Positions 44,477 to 55,489 of a DNA stretch of 64,000 nt are shown here, in pieces. A model generated the notes under the pieces. The model worked only from the letters and a program-made list of their open reading frames with translations, had not been told where the DNA came from and did not search any database. Within the stretch, counting starts at the first letter, position 1; every line of letters starts with the position of its first letter. This stretch comes from Haematobia irritans (taxonomy: Eukaryota > Arthropoda > Insecta > Diptera > Muscidae): NCBI RefSeq assembly GCF_050003625.1, contig NC_134397.1:98936162-99000161 (forward strand), written 5' to 3'. Made by a program: the position numbers and the translations under genes.

Positions 44477-45622
44477 GTGTTTATTAATGAAAATACATTT
44501 ATTTTGAAACATTTTAGAAACTGAGAAGTGAATGATGTGATGTTAGAGAAATCAAAAACGCTTTTTATTGATAAAAACAAATAACAGATTAAGGAACTGT
44601 ATACTTCTGTTAATAGTTTAAAATTAGTGCGGATTTTTAATTGATTTACATAAAAAATATACAACATGAGTAGTAATAGGATGATCTATATTAATTCTAT
44701 ATCTGGATCACAGGTTACACAGAAAAAAAGTGTCTCGTAAATTTAAGAAGATTTTTACAATAATTTATTACAAGAATTTTCCAGAATTTTAGTTCATTTT
44801 TCGTATCTTCAACGAAAATTAACTACTCGAAAGGAAATTTTACAAATTCTAAGTAGCAAACGTTTAGTTCATGGCCTACAAAATACGATGGAAATTTCCT
44901 TAAAAAATTTCTTAACTGGTAGTTAAAAATTCGTTTGTCATGCTATAAAAGTACTTGTGAAATGTAAAGTATTTTCTAAATAATAAGTGCAATTTACTAT
45001 AAGATTTTTTTGTATGAGAAAATATTTTTTTACGAAAATTGAACTTGAAAGCGGGTAGCAATTTCTTACTGGCAATTCCTATTGTTAATAATAGTTGGTA
45101 CAACATTTCTCAATGAAATATTTTTAGTTCACATGTAATTAAATTTATAGACATTTTCGTCAAAAATGGGTAGATATCATTTCATGAAGTTTTTGCTAAT
45201 TTTAAGTTAAACGTTTCATCGTTCTTATACTGATATGCATTTAAGAGTATTGTTTTTAGAGTAAATTGTGGACAGATGCGATGAACTAATGCATAGTACA
45301 GAGATCTTTCTCGTCAACGTGGAATATGTTTAATGTAAAGATGATGTTACTTGAAATATTTTGAGAGTGAGAGCATGCAATGCAATAATGAGAAATGGTA
45401 GCGAGTGATGGGGATGTTGTGTAAATCTGAGCGTGGGGTTGTTTTTATTTTTGTTCTTTCAGTGGTTTGTGTGTGTGTGTGTTTATTATGCGCGAATGGT
45501 TTATTTGTCTGGATAAGGTGTTGTTTTCAATGAAGGTACATGTGTTTTTGTTGTTGTAGAAATGTTTTGGTTTTGTTTGGCATGCTTCAGTTGTATAGTT
45601 GGCGTTAGCGTGGGCTGTTGCA
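44477..45622. repeat. 1146-bp tandem duplication, unit 2
   Basis: Second unit, ending near TTTTTAGCAAG. It contains the same TIR element at about 44718-45421, at the same offset. A weaker third similarity (GTGTTTGTTTATTAAAAC at about 45693) suggests an older array. Confidence 0.9.
44718..45421. mobile_element. TIR element CACAGAAAAAAAGTGTCT, copy in unit 2
   Basis: Same offset within the duplicated unit as the copy at 43572, so it was duplicated with its surroundings rather than inserted again. Confidence 0.5.
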
Positions 45623-46763
45623 CCTTTTTAGCAAGTATGTAACAAGGGAATATAAAGGTATGGAATATTTTGGTTTTTTGAGACATATATTGGTGTTTGT
45701 TTATTAAAACTTTGAAATAAAAGTTATTAATATTTTAGCGATGAGATGTACGATGGCGAAGTGATGATCGGTAGCTTAGAAAAAAGTTATTAAGAATGTT
45801 CAATATTTAGGAAAAAATGCTGAAATGGAAAATATATTGAAATTGTTTTATTTAATTTAATTTTTATTATTCAATGTAAAAAATAAATATTCAATTTCAG
45901 AGTAACTCTAGATGAATTTGGAAAATTGTTTGTTGCACCTCAGCGTATAGTTTAATGATAATGTGGTTTTCTTTTAAAAAATAATATTCTTTATGTATAT
46001 TATTATTTGCTAATTATTATTATTATTATTTTAACCAGTTTCAAGTTTTTCTTTGTTGTAAAAAAATATTGAAGTTAAGAGCAACCCCAGATAGATTCGG
46101 GCAAATTTTTATATTTTTCCTCAGCGTATAAATTAATAGAGAAGTGGTAAGTTTTCTTTTAAAAATTGGCTTTTTTTCACTAGAATATTTAAAATTTTAT
46201 GACTTTTTTATCATCAAAATTACATGTTTGTAATACCTTATTTTAGTATTACATTAATCAAATATTTTTGGAAAATTTTTGTTACACCTCAGCATATAGT
46301 TTAATCATAAATTGGTAAGTATTCTTTTTAAAATGTGATTTCTTTTAAAAAGGATATTTTTTATTTATATCATTATTTGCTAATTATTATTATTTTTTGA
46401 AACTAGTTTAATGTTTTTCTTTGTTGTAAAAAAAAAAAAATATTTAATTTCAGAGCAACCCCAAGATGGATTCAAACATATTTTTATATTCCCCCTCAGC
46501 GTATAATTTAATAGAGCAGTGGTAAGTTTTCTTTTAAAAATTGGTTTTCTTTTCATTTAATATTTAATATTATTAAATATTTAAATTTTTATGACCTTTT
46601 TATTATCAAAATTACAGGTTTTTAATACCTTATTTTAGTATTACATTCATCAAATATTTTTGGAAACCAATTAAATATTTTTATTGTAAAAAACAAATAT
46701 TTAATTTCAGAATAACAATTTGGAAACATTTTTATGAATTGGTAAGCTTTCTTTAACATTCTT
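45623..46763 (+). repeat. Array of splice-site-flanked cassettes
   Basis: About five diverged units. Most have a pyrimidine/AATTTCAG acceptor-like border, a core of 60-70 bp containing CTCAGCGTATAATTTAATAG, and a GGTAAGTTTTCTTTT donor-like border. Cores: 45901-45965, 46080-46146, about 46250-46314, 46454-46521, 46711-46741 (short). In the 46080 core one frame is fully open (ending SSAYKLIEK); other cores carry stops. Further units lie in the inverted repeat (46871-46931 and its mirror near 48720-48790) and, on the minus strand, near 62685-62760 and 63270-63345. They may be copies of one exon carried by a repeat, or a repeat that happens to look like exons. Confidence 0.6.
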
Positions 46764-47797
46764 TTAACCAGAATATTTAGTTTTTTATGCATATTATTTC
46801 TTTAATTAGATTTTTTGGAAACCAATTTAATGTTTTCTATTTAATGTGAAAAATAAATATTTAATTTCAGAGTATCCCCAAATGAATTTCGATAACTTTT
46901 TAACCTCAGCGTACAATTTAATAGAGAATTGGTAAGTTTTATATTAAAACTTTGGCTTTCTTTTGACAAGAATATTTATTGTATTATGTCCTTCACATCG
47001 ATAACAACACAGTTTTATGAGTTAATATATTACTTAATTCATTATTTCTCTAGTTGTTTCAGGTACAAACTTTATGAGGTACGTATATCTAAGAAAAGTT
47101 GAATTCCTTACACCATTTAATAAAATGCCCCCAAATATGGTAAGTCACAAGCTAATTTAAAGAGATTAAAAATTATATTTTATTACATGTTAATTTTTAA
47201 CAATTTTCATTATTCCTTCCATTTTTTTCAGCAAGATATGTGAATATACTAACGATGAATAAAAAACTAAGGAAAAGTCAAGATGTCCAAATAGCGAGTT
47301 AAAATAAACTACTTTCTTGTTCCACGTGGTCATAATTTTTATTCACAAAAACATTGTATTAAGAACTTTCATCATAACTTTTTATAATAAAGTACTTATG
47401 CTTAAAGAAATTTGAATTTTAATGTATGAAAATTTTCATAGTAGTAAAACGGGTTGTTGTTCCTTTAATTATTTAATTTCTCTGTACTGTGGAATGATTG
47501 ATTTAAAAATAGTTTAGTCGTCGATGTTTTAAAGAGACTGTTAACCAATTTTTATTATCGGGTTTGCCAAAAAATAAGCAGGTAAACCAAAATAATACTG
47601 ACTTTTTAACTTGGTAGGGGTATATAAATCTTATGGTGTTGTAAAAATGAACTAAAATACAATGTTATAGATTAACTAAAATTTAAGAGAATTATAAACT
47701 AGACTAGTTGAAAAAAATCTTAAGGGCTAAATCATGGTCAATATTACTACAGGTTAGTTAATTTTTCAATGGAAAAGGGTTCACTGTTTTTTCAGTG
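46764..47797 (+). repeat. Inverted repeat, left arm (about 1.03 kb)
   Basis: Complementary to 47848-48888 along its whole length with minor differences. The inner end is CACTGTTTTTTCAGTG. It contains cassette 46871-46931 (GTAAG donor), then an acceptor-like TTGTTTCAG at 47062 with exon-like 47063-47139, and an acceptor-like TTTTTTTCAG at 47231. Confidence 0.92.
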
Positions 47798-47847
47798 TAG
47801 AGATGCAACCAGTTTTTTATGTTACATCAATTCCTACAGGTGAGTAT
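47798..47847. other. 50-bp spacer of the inverted repeat
   Basis: Non-repeated sequence between the two arms; would be the loop of a hairpin transcript. Confidence 0.85.
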
Positions 47848-48888
47848 CACTGAAAAAACAGTGAACACTTTTCCATTGCAAAATGAACTAAACTGTAGTA
47901 ATATTGACCATGATTTAGCCCTTAAGATTTTTTTCAACTTGTCTAGTTTATAATTCTCTTAAATTTTAGTTCATCTATAACATTGTATTTTAGTTCATTT
48001 TTACAACACCATAAGATTTATATACCCCTACCAAGTTAAAAAGTCAGTATTATTTTGGTTTACTTGCTTATTTTGTGGGAAACCCGATAACAAAAATTGG
48101 TTAACAGTCTCTTTAAAACATCGACGACTAAACTATTTTTAAATCAATCATTCCACAGTACAGAGAAATTAAATAATTAAAGGAACAACAAACCGTTTTA
48201 CTATTATGAAAATTTTCATACATTAAAATTAAACTTTCTTTAAGCAAAAGTACTTTATTATAAAAACTTATGATGAAAGTTCTTAATACAATGCTTTTTG
48301 TGAATAAAAATTATGACCACGTGGAACAGAGAGTAGTTCATTTGAACTCGCTGTTTGGACATTTTGGCTTATCCTTTTTTTTATTCATCGTAGGTATTTT
48401 TTTAACATATCTTGCTGGAAAAAATGGAAGAAATAATGAAAATTGTTAAAAATTAACAACATGTAATGAAATATAATTTTTTAATTCTTCATTTTAGCTT
48501 GTAACTTACCATATTTGGGGGCATTTTATCAAATGGTGTAAGGAATTCAACTTTTCTCTGGAAAACGTATCTCATAAAATGTGTACCTGAAACAATTAGA
48601 GAAATAATGAAGTGTTCTATATAAAGTCATAAAACTGTGTTGTTATCGATGTGAAGGATATAATAAAATAAATATTCTAGTTTAAAGAAAGCCAAAGTTT
48701 TAATATAAAACTTACCAATTCTCTATTAAATTGTACGCTGAGGGGAAATATAAAAAGCTGTCCAAATTTATTTGGGTTACTCTAAAATTAAATATTTATT
48801 TTTCACATTAAATAAAATTATTAAATAGGTTTCCAAAAAATCTAATGAAAAATAATAATATGTATAAAAACCCAAATATTCTGGTTAA
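47848..48888 (-). repeat. Inverted repeat, right arm
   Basis: Mirror of the left arm, starting CACTGAAAAAACAGTGAAC. It ends at the TTAA used by the 281-bp MITE at 48889. A third, partial copy in the same orientation lies at 57286-58042. Confidence 0.92.
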
Positions 48889-49169
48889 CCCTAGACAGTC
48901 ATCATTCGTCAAAATGACGACACGTAATTTCATTTTCGATTTAAAATGCATTTTAGTCTATTGGGAAATGGTAAATTTAAGTTACACTAATTCGACCGTT
49001 TTATGAATTTTTGTTTTATACTAATTAAAACCAAATTGAATAAGAAAATAAATTCAAGTTTGGTTCACTTTTTCGCTCACGATGAAAATTATAGCGTCTT
49101 GAAATGAGCCGTAGTCAAAATGACGAAGGATGACGTTAATGTACAAAAAATAAGGATGACTGTCGAGGG
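48889..49169. mobile_element. 281-bp piggyBac-like MITE, copy 1
   Basis: Starts CCCTAGACAGTCATC and ends GATGACTGTCGAGGG. TTAA lies on the left and TTAG on the right (one mutation). It has the same length and ends as the copy at 54081-54361. TTAA duplications and CCCT...AGGG ends fit the piggyBac superfamily. Internal ATGACGA/TCGTCAT motifs extend the inverted repeats. Confidence 0.88.
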
Positions 49170-49325
49170 TTAGAAGAAAGTTAAAGAATCCTTAGGTTAG
49201 GTTAAAGTGGCAGCCCGATTAAGATTCAGGCTCACTTAGACTATTCAGTCCATTGTGATACCACATTAACTAAAAGTACCTATTACATATGGGCACTTCT
49301 AGTTTTAACCGCTGAACCTTCTTGA

Positions 49326-51122
49326 TTATTTTTCTTTGTTGAACCAACCAGATTGTTCCAAAAACATTAGCAGACTGCTTAAGTTAACGTTTTCCAAATC
49401 CGCCAGTAATCTGAAGCTATATGCTCCTAAAAGTTGCTTGCGCTTTACACAAAATGCAGGACACTCACACAAGAGGTGTTTAATTGATTCTTTTTCCTCC
49501 GCATCATGACAGCTCATACAATAGTCATTATACTTCGCGCCAATAGTTTTTGCAAAATCTCCTATCAGGCAGCGACACGTTATAGCAGATATCAGGAGTG
49601 ATATCTGACGTCTCGAGAACATTAGCATATCTAGTGTGCGGTTTAAGTTGAAATGGGGCCATATTTGCTTGGTGTCGTTACAACCCTTGCAATTCTCCCA
49701 TCGAACATTTGCCATCATAACAGCCTTCTCACGCAGCATGAGCTTGCAGGTAGCTAGGGGCATACCAACAAATTCTAGTTCCCCTGGAATATGTAAGGTA
49801 GTCCCTAGCCTTGCCAACTCATCCGCTTCGCAGTTCCCCTGTATGTTCCTATGGCCAGGCACCCATATTAGGTGAATATTGTACTGCTCAGCCATCTCAT
49901 TGAGAGATTTGCGGCAATCGATGGCCGTTTTCGAGTTGAGGAACACAGAGTCCAAGGATTTAATTGCAGGTTGACAGTCTGAGTATATATTAATGCCCAC
50001 ATTTTTTGGAACATTACTTCTTAGCCAAATCACCACTTCTCTTATTGCTAATATTTCAGCCTGAAAAACACTACAGTGATCAAGTAATCTTTTCGCTATT
50101 CGAAGTTCCAGATCTTTAGAATATACTCCGAAACCCACTTGTCCATCCAATTTGGAGCCATTAGTGTAGAAATCTATATATCTTTTATTCCCTGGGGTCC
50201 GTGTACACCACGCCTCACTATTGGGAATTAGAGTCTCAAACTTTTTGTCGAAAAGTGGTATCGTCAAAGTGTAATCCACTACGTAAGGTACATCTGGCAT
50301 TATTTTGAGGACCGAACTATGACCGTAACTTTTTTCCGACCACAGCGATAGCTCGCGCAACCGCACAGCCGTAGTTGCAGCTGACTGTTTGGCCAAAATG
50401 TCTAAAGGCAATGGATGCTGCATGACATTAAGGGAATTTGTTCCTGTCTTACTGAATACGTCTGAGATATACAAACACGCCATACGCTGAACTTTGTCTA
50501 AACTTGTTGGCTGGTGAAGTGCCGGCCACCAGACTACAACACCATATAGCATTATAGATCTAACCACTGCCGTGTATAGCCAATGCACAATTTTTGGTTT
50601 TAGTCCCCACTTTTTCCCTATGGCCTTTTTGCACGATTATAAAGCTACCGTTGCTTTCCTCTCCCTTTCTTCAATATTAAGCTTAAAGTTCAGCTTCCTG
50701 TCCAAAATAACGCCAAGGTATTTTGCACACTCACCAAAGGGAATTTCAGTACCCCCTAAGGAAATGGGCCTAACCGTGGGAGTTTTGCGATCCTTGCAGT
50801 ACATGACTAGTTCTGTCTTTGCAGGATTTACCCCAAGATCATTATCTTTCACCCATTTCTCAGTCATCTGGAGGGCTCTCTGTATAATATCTCTAACTGT
50901 TGATGGGAATTTTCCCCTGACTGCTAGCGCCACATCATCTGCGTATGCCACCACTTGTATCCTTTCTTTTTCTAGGGAAACCAGAAGGTCGTTTATAGCA
51001 ACATTCCAAAGAAGAGGTGATAGAACTCCTCCTTGAGGAGTGCCCATGTTCACATACCTTTGTATGTTTGCTTGTCCTAGTGTGGCTGAAATGCGTCTCT
51101 TCCTTAGGAGTTCGTCTAACAA
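49326..51122 (-). pseudogene. LINE C-2 ORF2 C-terminal part: RT palm/thumb, RNase H, Cys/His tail
   Basis: RT palm at 51122-50637 with MGTPQGGVLSPLLW and the catalytic VVAYADDVAL. A frameshift near 50640 joins to the thumb, RNase H and tail at 50588-49326. RNase H has YTNGSKLDG, where the first catalytic Asp found in copy C-1 (YTDGS) is Asn, so RNase H is probably inactive. QAEILAI, IYSDCQPA, WVPGHRN and NCEADELARLG are kept. The tail CMSCHDAEEKESIKHLLCECP is identical to copy C-1. Confidence 0.82.
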
Positions 51123-51158
51123 CCTAAGTATACCTGGATCAACATTCAGAGTTGTCAG

Positions 51159-52010
51159 TCAATTTAATATCGAGCTCGGATGGACGTTATTGAACGCCCC
51201 TTCGATATCTAGAAACGCCACGATTGGGTATTCTTTGACAGATAGTGAGCTTTCAATAAAGCTGACTAGTTCATGCAAAGCGGTCTCAGTAGACCTGCCC
51301 TTCGAGTATGCATGTTGTCGTTTCGACAGCAAACTTGAATCGACGCTAGTTCTAAGATAAATATCTATCATCCTCTCCAGAGTCTTAAGTAGGAACGATG
51401 ATAAGCTGATTGGTCGGAAATCCTTCGCATTCGAGTGATAGGCTTTTCCCGCTTTAGGTATGAAAACGATTTTTGATTCCCTCCACTTTCCTGGAATATA
51501 TGCTAAGTTGATACATCCTATATATATCGCCGACAACCAGGGGATAATTCTGTCAGCCACCGCTTGTAACTCAGCCGGAGTAATTCCATCAGGTCCGAGG
51601 GATTTGAATGATCCAAAGCTATTTACCGCCCACTTTATTCTAGATTCCGATACAATTTCCTCGATAGGAAACGACCGCTGAGCCACTGTGGCACCGCCAG
51701 TGCATGGTTCAACCGTCTGATTTCCGGGAAAATGTCTGTCCAATAGTACCTCCAGCGTCTCCTCACTGGACGTTGTCCAATTGCCCTCCGATGTTTTAAT
51801 AAAACCTGGAGCGGAGTTCGTGGATGCTAGCACCTTCTGTAGTCTGGAAGCCTCGGACGTATTCTCAATGCTGCTGCAGTAAACATTCCAAGATTTATGC
51901 TGAGCCTTTCTCAGTTGTCGCTTGTATCCTCTCAGATTCTTCTTGTAAGCGTCCCAATCCACAGGAGCTCTGGTGGACTTTGCTTTGTTAAAGAGCTTCC
52001 TGCGATTTCC
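51159..52010 (-). pseudogene. LINE C-2 ORF2 middle: linker and RT fingers
   Basis: Frame 51962-51159 reads the linker (YKRQLRKAQHKSWN), LGPDGITPAELQAVAD, DFRPISLSSFLLKTLERMI and PIVAFLDIEGAFNNV, ending in a stop at 51159-51161 just after SSILN. It preserves the GGGG run missing in copy C-1 and so shows the intact frame there. Confidence 0.8.
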
Positions 52011-52085
52011 TCATATTACCTAACTCCGTAGACCACCATGGTGGTTGATTTTTCCCCCTGGGCTTCCCTCTAGGGCATGCAGCTT

Positions 52086-52889
52086 TCAATGAAATGTTGA
52101 GACCTTAGTAATAGTTGTCTCTGGTATTTCCGGTATCATCATATTGAACGATTCCCTATACCTATTCCAGTCAGATTTTCTAACGTTTGGCGGAACTATG
52201 GTCTTGGTGATATGAACATCAAATTTGAAACTGATGTAGCGATGATCTGAGAAGCTATGTTCACTTAAAACCTGCCAATCAGATATCATTTCATTCAATT
52301 CTTGCGAGGCCAAGGTGACGTCCAAAACCTCTTGCCTGTTTTTAGTAACAAAGGTTGGCGCATCTCCCTTATTGCAAACTACCAAATTAGTACGCAAAAT
52401 AAACTCTAGGAGTGACTCTCCTCTTGTATTAATGTCACCACTTCCCCATATACTATGATGTGCATTTGCATCGCATCCCATAATGAGTTTTGTCTTTGTT
52501 TTCAATGACTCCTCAACTAAAGTGTTAACGGCACATGGAGGCATCTCCCTATCATGTCCCATGTAGACCGAAGATACCCAATATTTGCAGTTGGCTATTT
52601 CTAAACTGGCACCGACAGTGTCTGTATTGCACATTGAAGGAAGCAGAAACAAGTTGAGCTCGTTTTTAGCACTTATACAGGCTCGATTTACATCATTACC
52701 AGTATACTGCAATAGTTTGAACCCCGGAGTACTTAATTCACATATTTTATTTCTATAAACATATGGGTTTTGAATAAGAACTATATCTATGTCCCCTTTC
52801 ATCAGGAGAACTTTTAAGGCAGCACATGCAGCCTTACAATGGTGAAGATTTATCTGGAGGATCCGTAGGACCATCGAGATTTTCAACAA
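52086..52889 (-). pseudogene. LINE C-2 ORF2 endonuclease
   Basis: Reads MVLRILQINLHHCKAAC, DIVLIQNPYVYRN, IMGCDANAHHSIWG and HSFSDHRYISF. The catalytic Glu of the QEP block in copy C-1 is here Asn (QNP), which should abolish nicking. The frame ends at 52086 after a frameshift relative to copy C-1. Confidence 0.8.
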
Positions 52890-53351
52890 CCGTCACACCA
52901 GCCGTTTCAATCGAGTCATCAAGAATATCCTCTTCAGAGATCTCGGTGACTCTCGCAATAACCATAGGTTCAAGTTTGGTGAGTTTTGAGGCAGTAGAAA
53001 CCTCCTCTTGCATACGGTGTCTATCCAAGTCTGCATCTTTGGTATCTCCCTCGACTTCGCAAGAGGATCCGCTTATTTCTGATTCAGACAGAGGCTTGTC
53101 AATTTCCGAATCCTTTAGCTGATCGTTTTTATATACACAGAAAAAAATATCACCAAAATATTTCCAATTAAAAAGTTAATTGAAGTTGAAAATTTTTTCA
53201 ATTAATAAATTAATTGATACAATTAACTTTTTAATCATGATAGAAACATTAAGTTAATTAAGTCAATGATTGAAAATTTTTAAATGTTTAATTAAAAAAT
53301 TAATTGATACAATTAACTTTTTAATCAAATTCGGAAGACTAATTCTGTTAA

Positions 53352-53859
53352 CCCTTGCACTACCGAAATAAACCTAATGTTAAAAACTTTAATTTTTCTT
53401 CTGTTTTTACTTGTACTACCAGTATGTAGAACAAAAATTGCCATTTTGAAAACCTACTTCAAGAGCTATATGAGCTTGTTTTGAAAATTTGATTCTTGAA
53501 TTGTGACCAAGTGGCCTTACGAAAATAAGCGCTATTTGGCCTATAATTTCCTTCAAAGTGTGAGCAAAAATACAAAAAAGAACCCGAAAAAGTGTCAGTT
53601 ATAGTTTTCGTATGAATGTCCATTTACTAGAAACATACAGTAGAAAAATTGTCTCAAATTTTCGTATTTTTCGTTTATTTCTAAAGAAGTTTACAAAAAT
53701 GTATTTTGGACCTCACCAATATAGAAAATATTTATAGGTTATTTAGATTAAAGCCTCTACTTTAAAATAACATCGAGAAATAAATCAAAACTAAGTGGAA
53801 AAATAGAATTTGGTGTCTTTTTCGAATATCCTTCAAAGCGGACATCGGTAGTGAAAGGG
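53352..53859. mobile_element. 508-bp piggyBac-like element
   Basis: Exact TTAA on both sides (53348-53351, 53860-53863). Ends CCCTTGCACTACCGA and complement CCCTTTCACTACCGA. No coding capacity. A different family from the 281-bp MITE. Confidence 0.88.
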
Positions 53860-54080
53860 TTAAAAAAAGCGCTGATTTTTTTTTTTAATTTTTAATTAAA
53901 AATGTATTTCAAACAATCATTTGTTAATTCAAATAAAAACTCTAAGCCAATTCAGAAAGTAATTAAAAATAGCAATCAACATCAATTAAATTTTTAATTG
54001 AATCAATTAAAAAATTAATTGAAATTTGCTGAAAAAATCAATTAATTTTTTAATCAAGAATTTTTTCTATGTCCAATTAA

Positions 54081-54361
54081 CCCTGGACAGTCATCCTTAT
54101 TTTTTGTACACTAACGTCATCCTTCGTCATTTTGACTACGGCTTATTTCAAAATGCGATAATTTGCACTGTGAGCAAAAATGTGAACCAAAATTGAATTT
54201 ATTTTCTTATTCATTTTGTTTTTAATTAGTATACAACAAAAATTCATAAAATATTTGCATTTGTATAACTTAAATTTATCATTTCCCAATCGACTAAAAT
54301 GCATTTTAGATCGAAAATGAAATTACGCGTCGTCATTTTGACGAAGGATGACTGTCCAGGG
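54081..54361. mobile_element. 281-bp piggyBac-like MITE, copy 2
   Basis: Exact TTAA on both sides (54077-54080, 54362-54365). Ends CCCTGGACAGTCATCC and its perfect complement. Same length as copy 1. Confidence 0.92.
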
Positions 54362-55142
54362 TTAAAACTGTGATTGATACTATCATTTTCGTGATTGAAG
54401 ACATTTCAATTAAAAAATTAATTGGATCAATTAATTTGGTGATTGAATCAGAAAAATTTTTTTTTGTGTGTACCTTCATTTGTATATAATGAAAGCCATA
54501 ACATACACGGCCCTGAGACTTTGCTAGATGTGGCAAAGACTGAGTGTTCAATATAAACACTGCATGCCGTCTTGGTCCATCCACTTCATCCCAACGGCCA
54601 ACCTTCCCATCAGCTGTTGGAAGATCTGGATTGCATTGTTTCAGTCTATTTAAAATAGATTCAGGGTCAGGAGGGTTTGCAGATATCCACGCATGTGCTC
54701 TAGGTCTAGCCGGTATGCCTTTCTTCTCGACTAACTCTAGAGAAGCTCCTTCCCAAACTTCACCAATTAGTATCAGAGCAGCTTTAAAACATTCTATAGA
54801 CCTCTGGTCCTCAAATGCGACTAGCTTAAATCGTCCGTGATACCAACCAGCCTCTTGGTGTCGAGGATCTGGGCCGGGAAACTTTTCCATTCCTTGAGCC
54901 CATTTTAAGCAATCGCTTTGTTTAGCCGACAACTAATTGGGCCTAACTCTTGGTGATTGCCCAAATGTATAACTCCAGTCGATACCCGTCCACTGGGCCT
55001 TGAAGTTAGCAACCCAGTGGATGTCTTTGAATTTCGCTGCATGGTGGCCTAACATCCCGCCACACTTGAAATTCGTAGTAGGTACTTATTACGATGATTT
55101 TATCCGTTATTAAAAAAACACGTCCGTTCCATTCGACGGTTG

Positions 55143-55489
55143 GATGAATAATCGGTATATTAGTTTTAAGTCAACTGTTCAATAGTTTAAGTTACATTGT
55201 AATTCAAACAGCTATTTGGTAATAAATAATAGAACATATGTTTAGATATAAGGATTGTTATTTATTTTTAAGGATATGTTAGAAAAAAGAAAATAGAATT
55301 AGGAATGACGTTACTTTAGTATAAAAGATCATCAAATTTCAAATAAAGGTTCATTCAAGTATCAAAGCCTAAAACCGGCACTTCAACCAAAAAAGTAAAT
55401 CTTTTTATTTAAATTGCTGTGGCACTCCATTGTGCCTGCAATAAATTAATTAACATTTTTGTCTAGTGGTCAAAAATCACAACTCATTA
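55143..55489. other. AT-rich sequence without recognised feature
   Basis: No gene or repeat recognised between LINE C-2 and the Mag-like fragment. Confidence 0.4.

Larger units (their letters stand above)
53136..54480. mobile_element. TIR element with AATTAATT-rich interior, nested in LINE C-2
   Basis: Flanked by TA (53134-53135, 54481-54482). Ends CACAGAAAAAAATATCACC and complement CACACAAAAAAAAATTTTTC. The interior is dense in CAATTAATTTTTTAATTG-like palindromes near both ends. Two TTAA elements are nested inside. Confidence 0.72.
52834..55047 (-). pseudogene. LINE C-2 ORF1, split and internally deleted
   Basis: The start (MQRNSK-like, about 55045) is followed by two deletions relative to copy C-1: one after the GPIS region and one removing about 80 codons before KFPGPDPRHQEAGWYHGRF. 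The central domain is readable at 54932-54484. The TIR element at 53136-54480 then interrupts it, and the C-terminal acidic part continues to 52834. Function as for the intact ORF1 at 19422; this copy is dead. Confidence 0.78.
49192..55142 (-). mobile_element. LINE C-2, second LOA-like LINE copy
   Basis: Same family as 19320-26537, full length at both ends (TTAGGTTAGG at the 3' tail side, CGACGGTTG at the 5' side) but more damaged. Contains a 1345-bp TIR element at 53136-54480. Target duplication not clear: GGATTCTTTAAC on the tail side and GATTATTCA on the 5' side agree only partly. Confidence 0.85.

Noticed and set aside
50572..51360. Plus-strand frames of 106-154 codons opposite LINE C-2
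   Set aside because: They are antisense shadows of RT on the minus strand; the mirrored shadows also appear opposite copy C-1.
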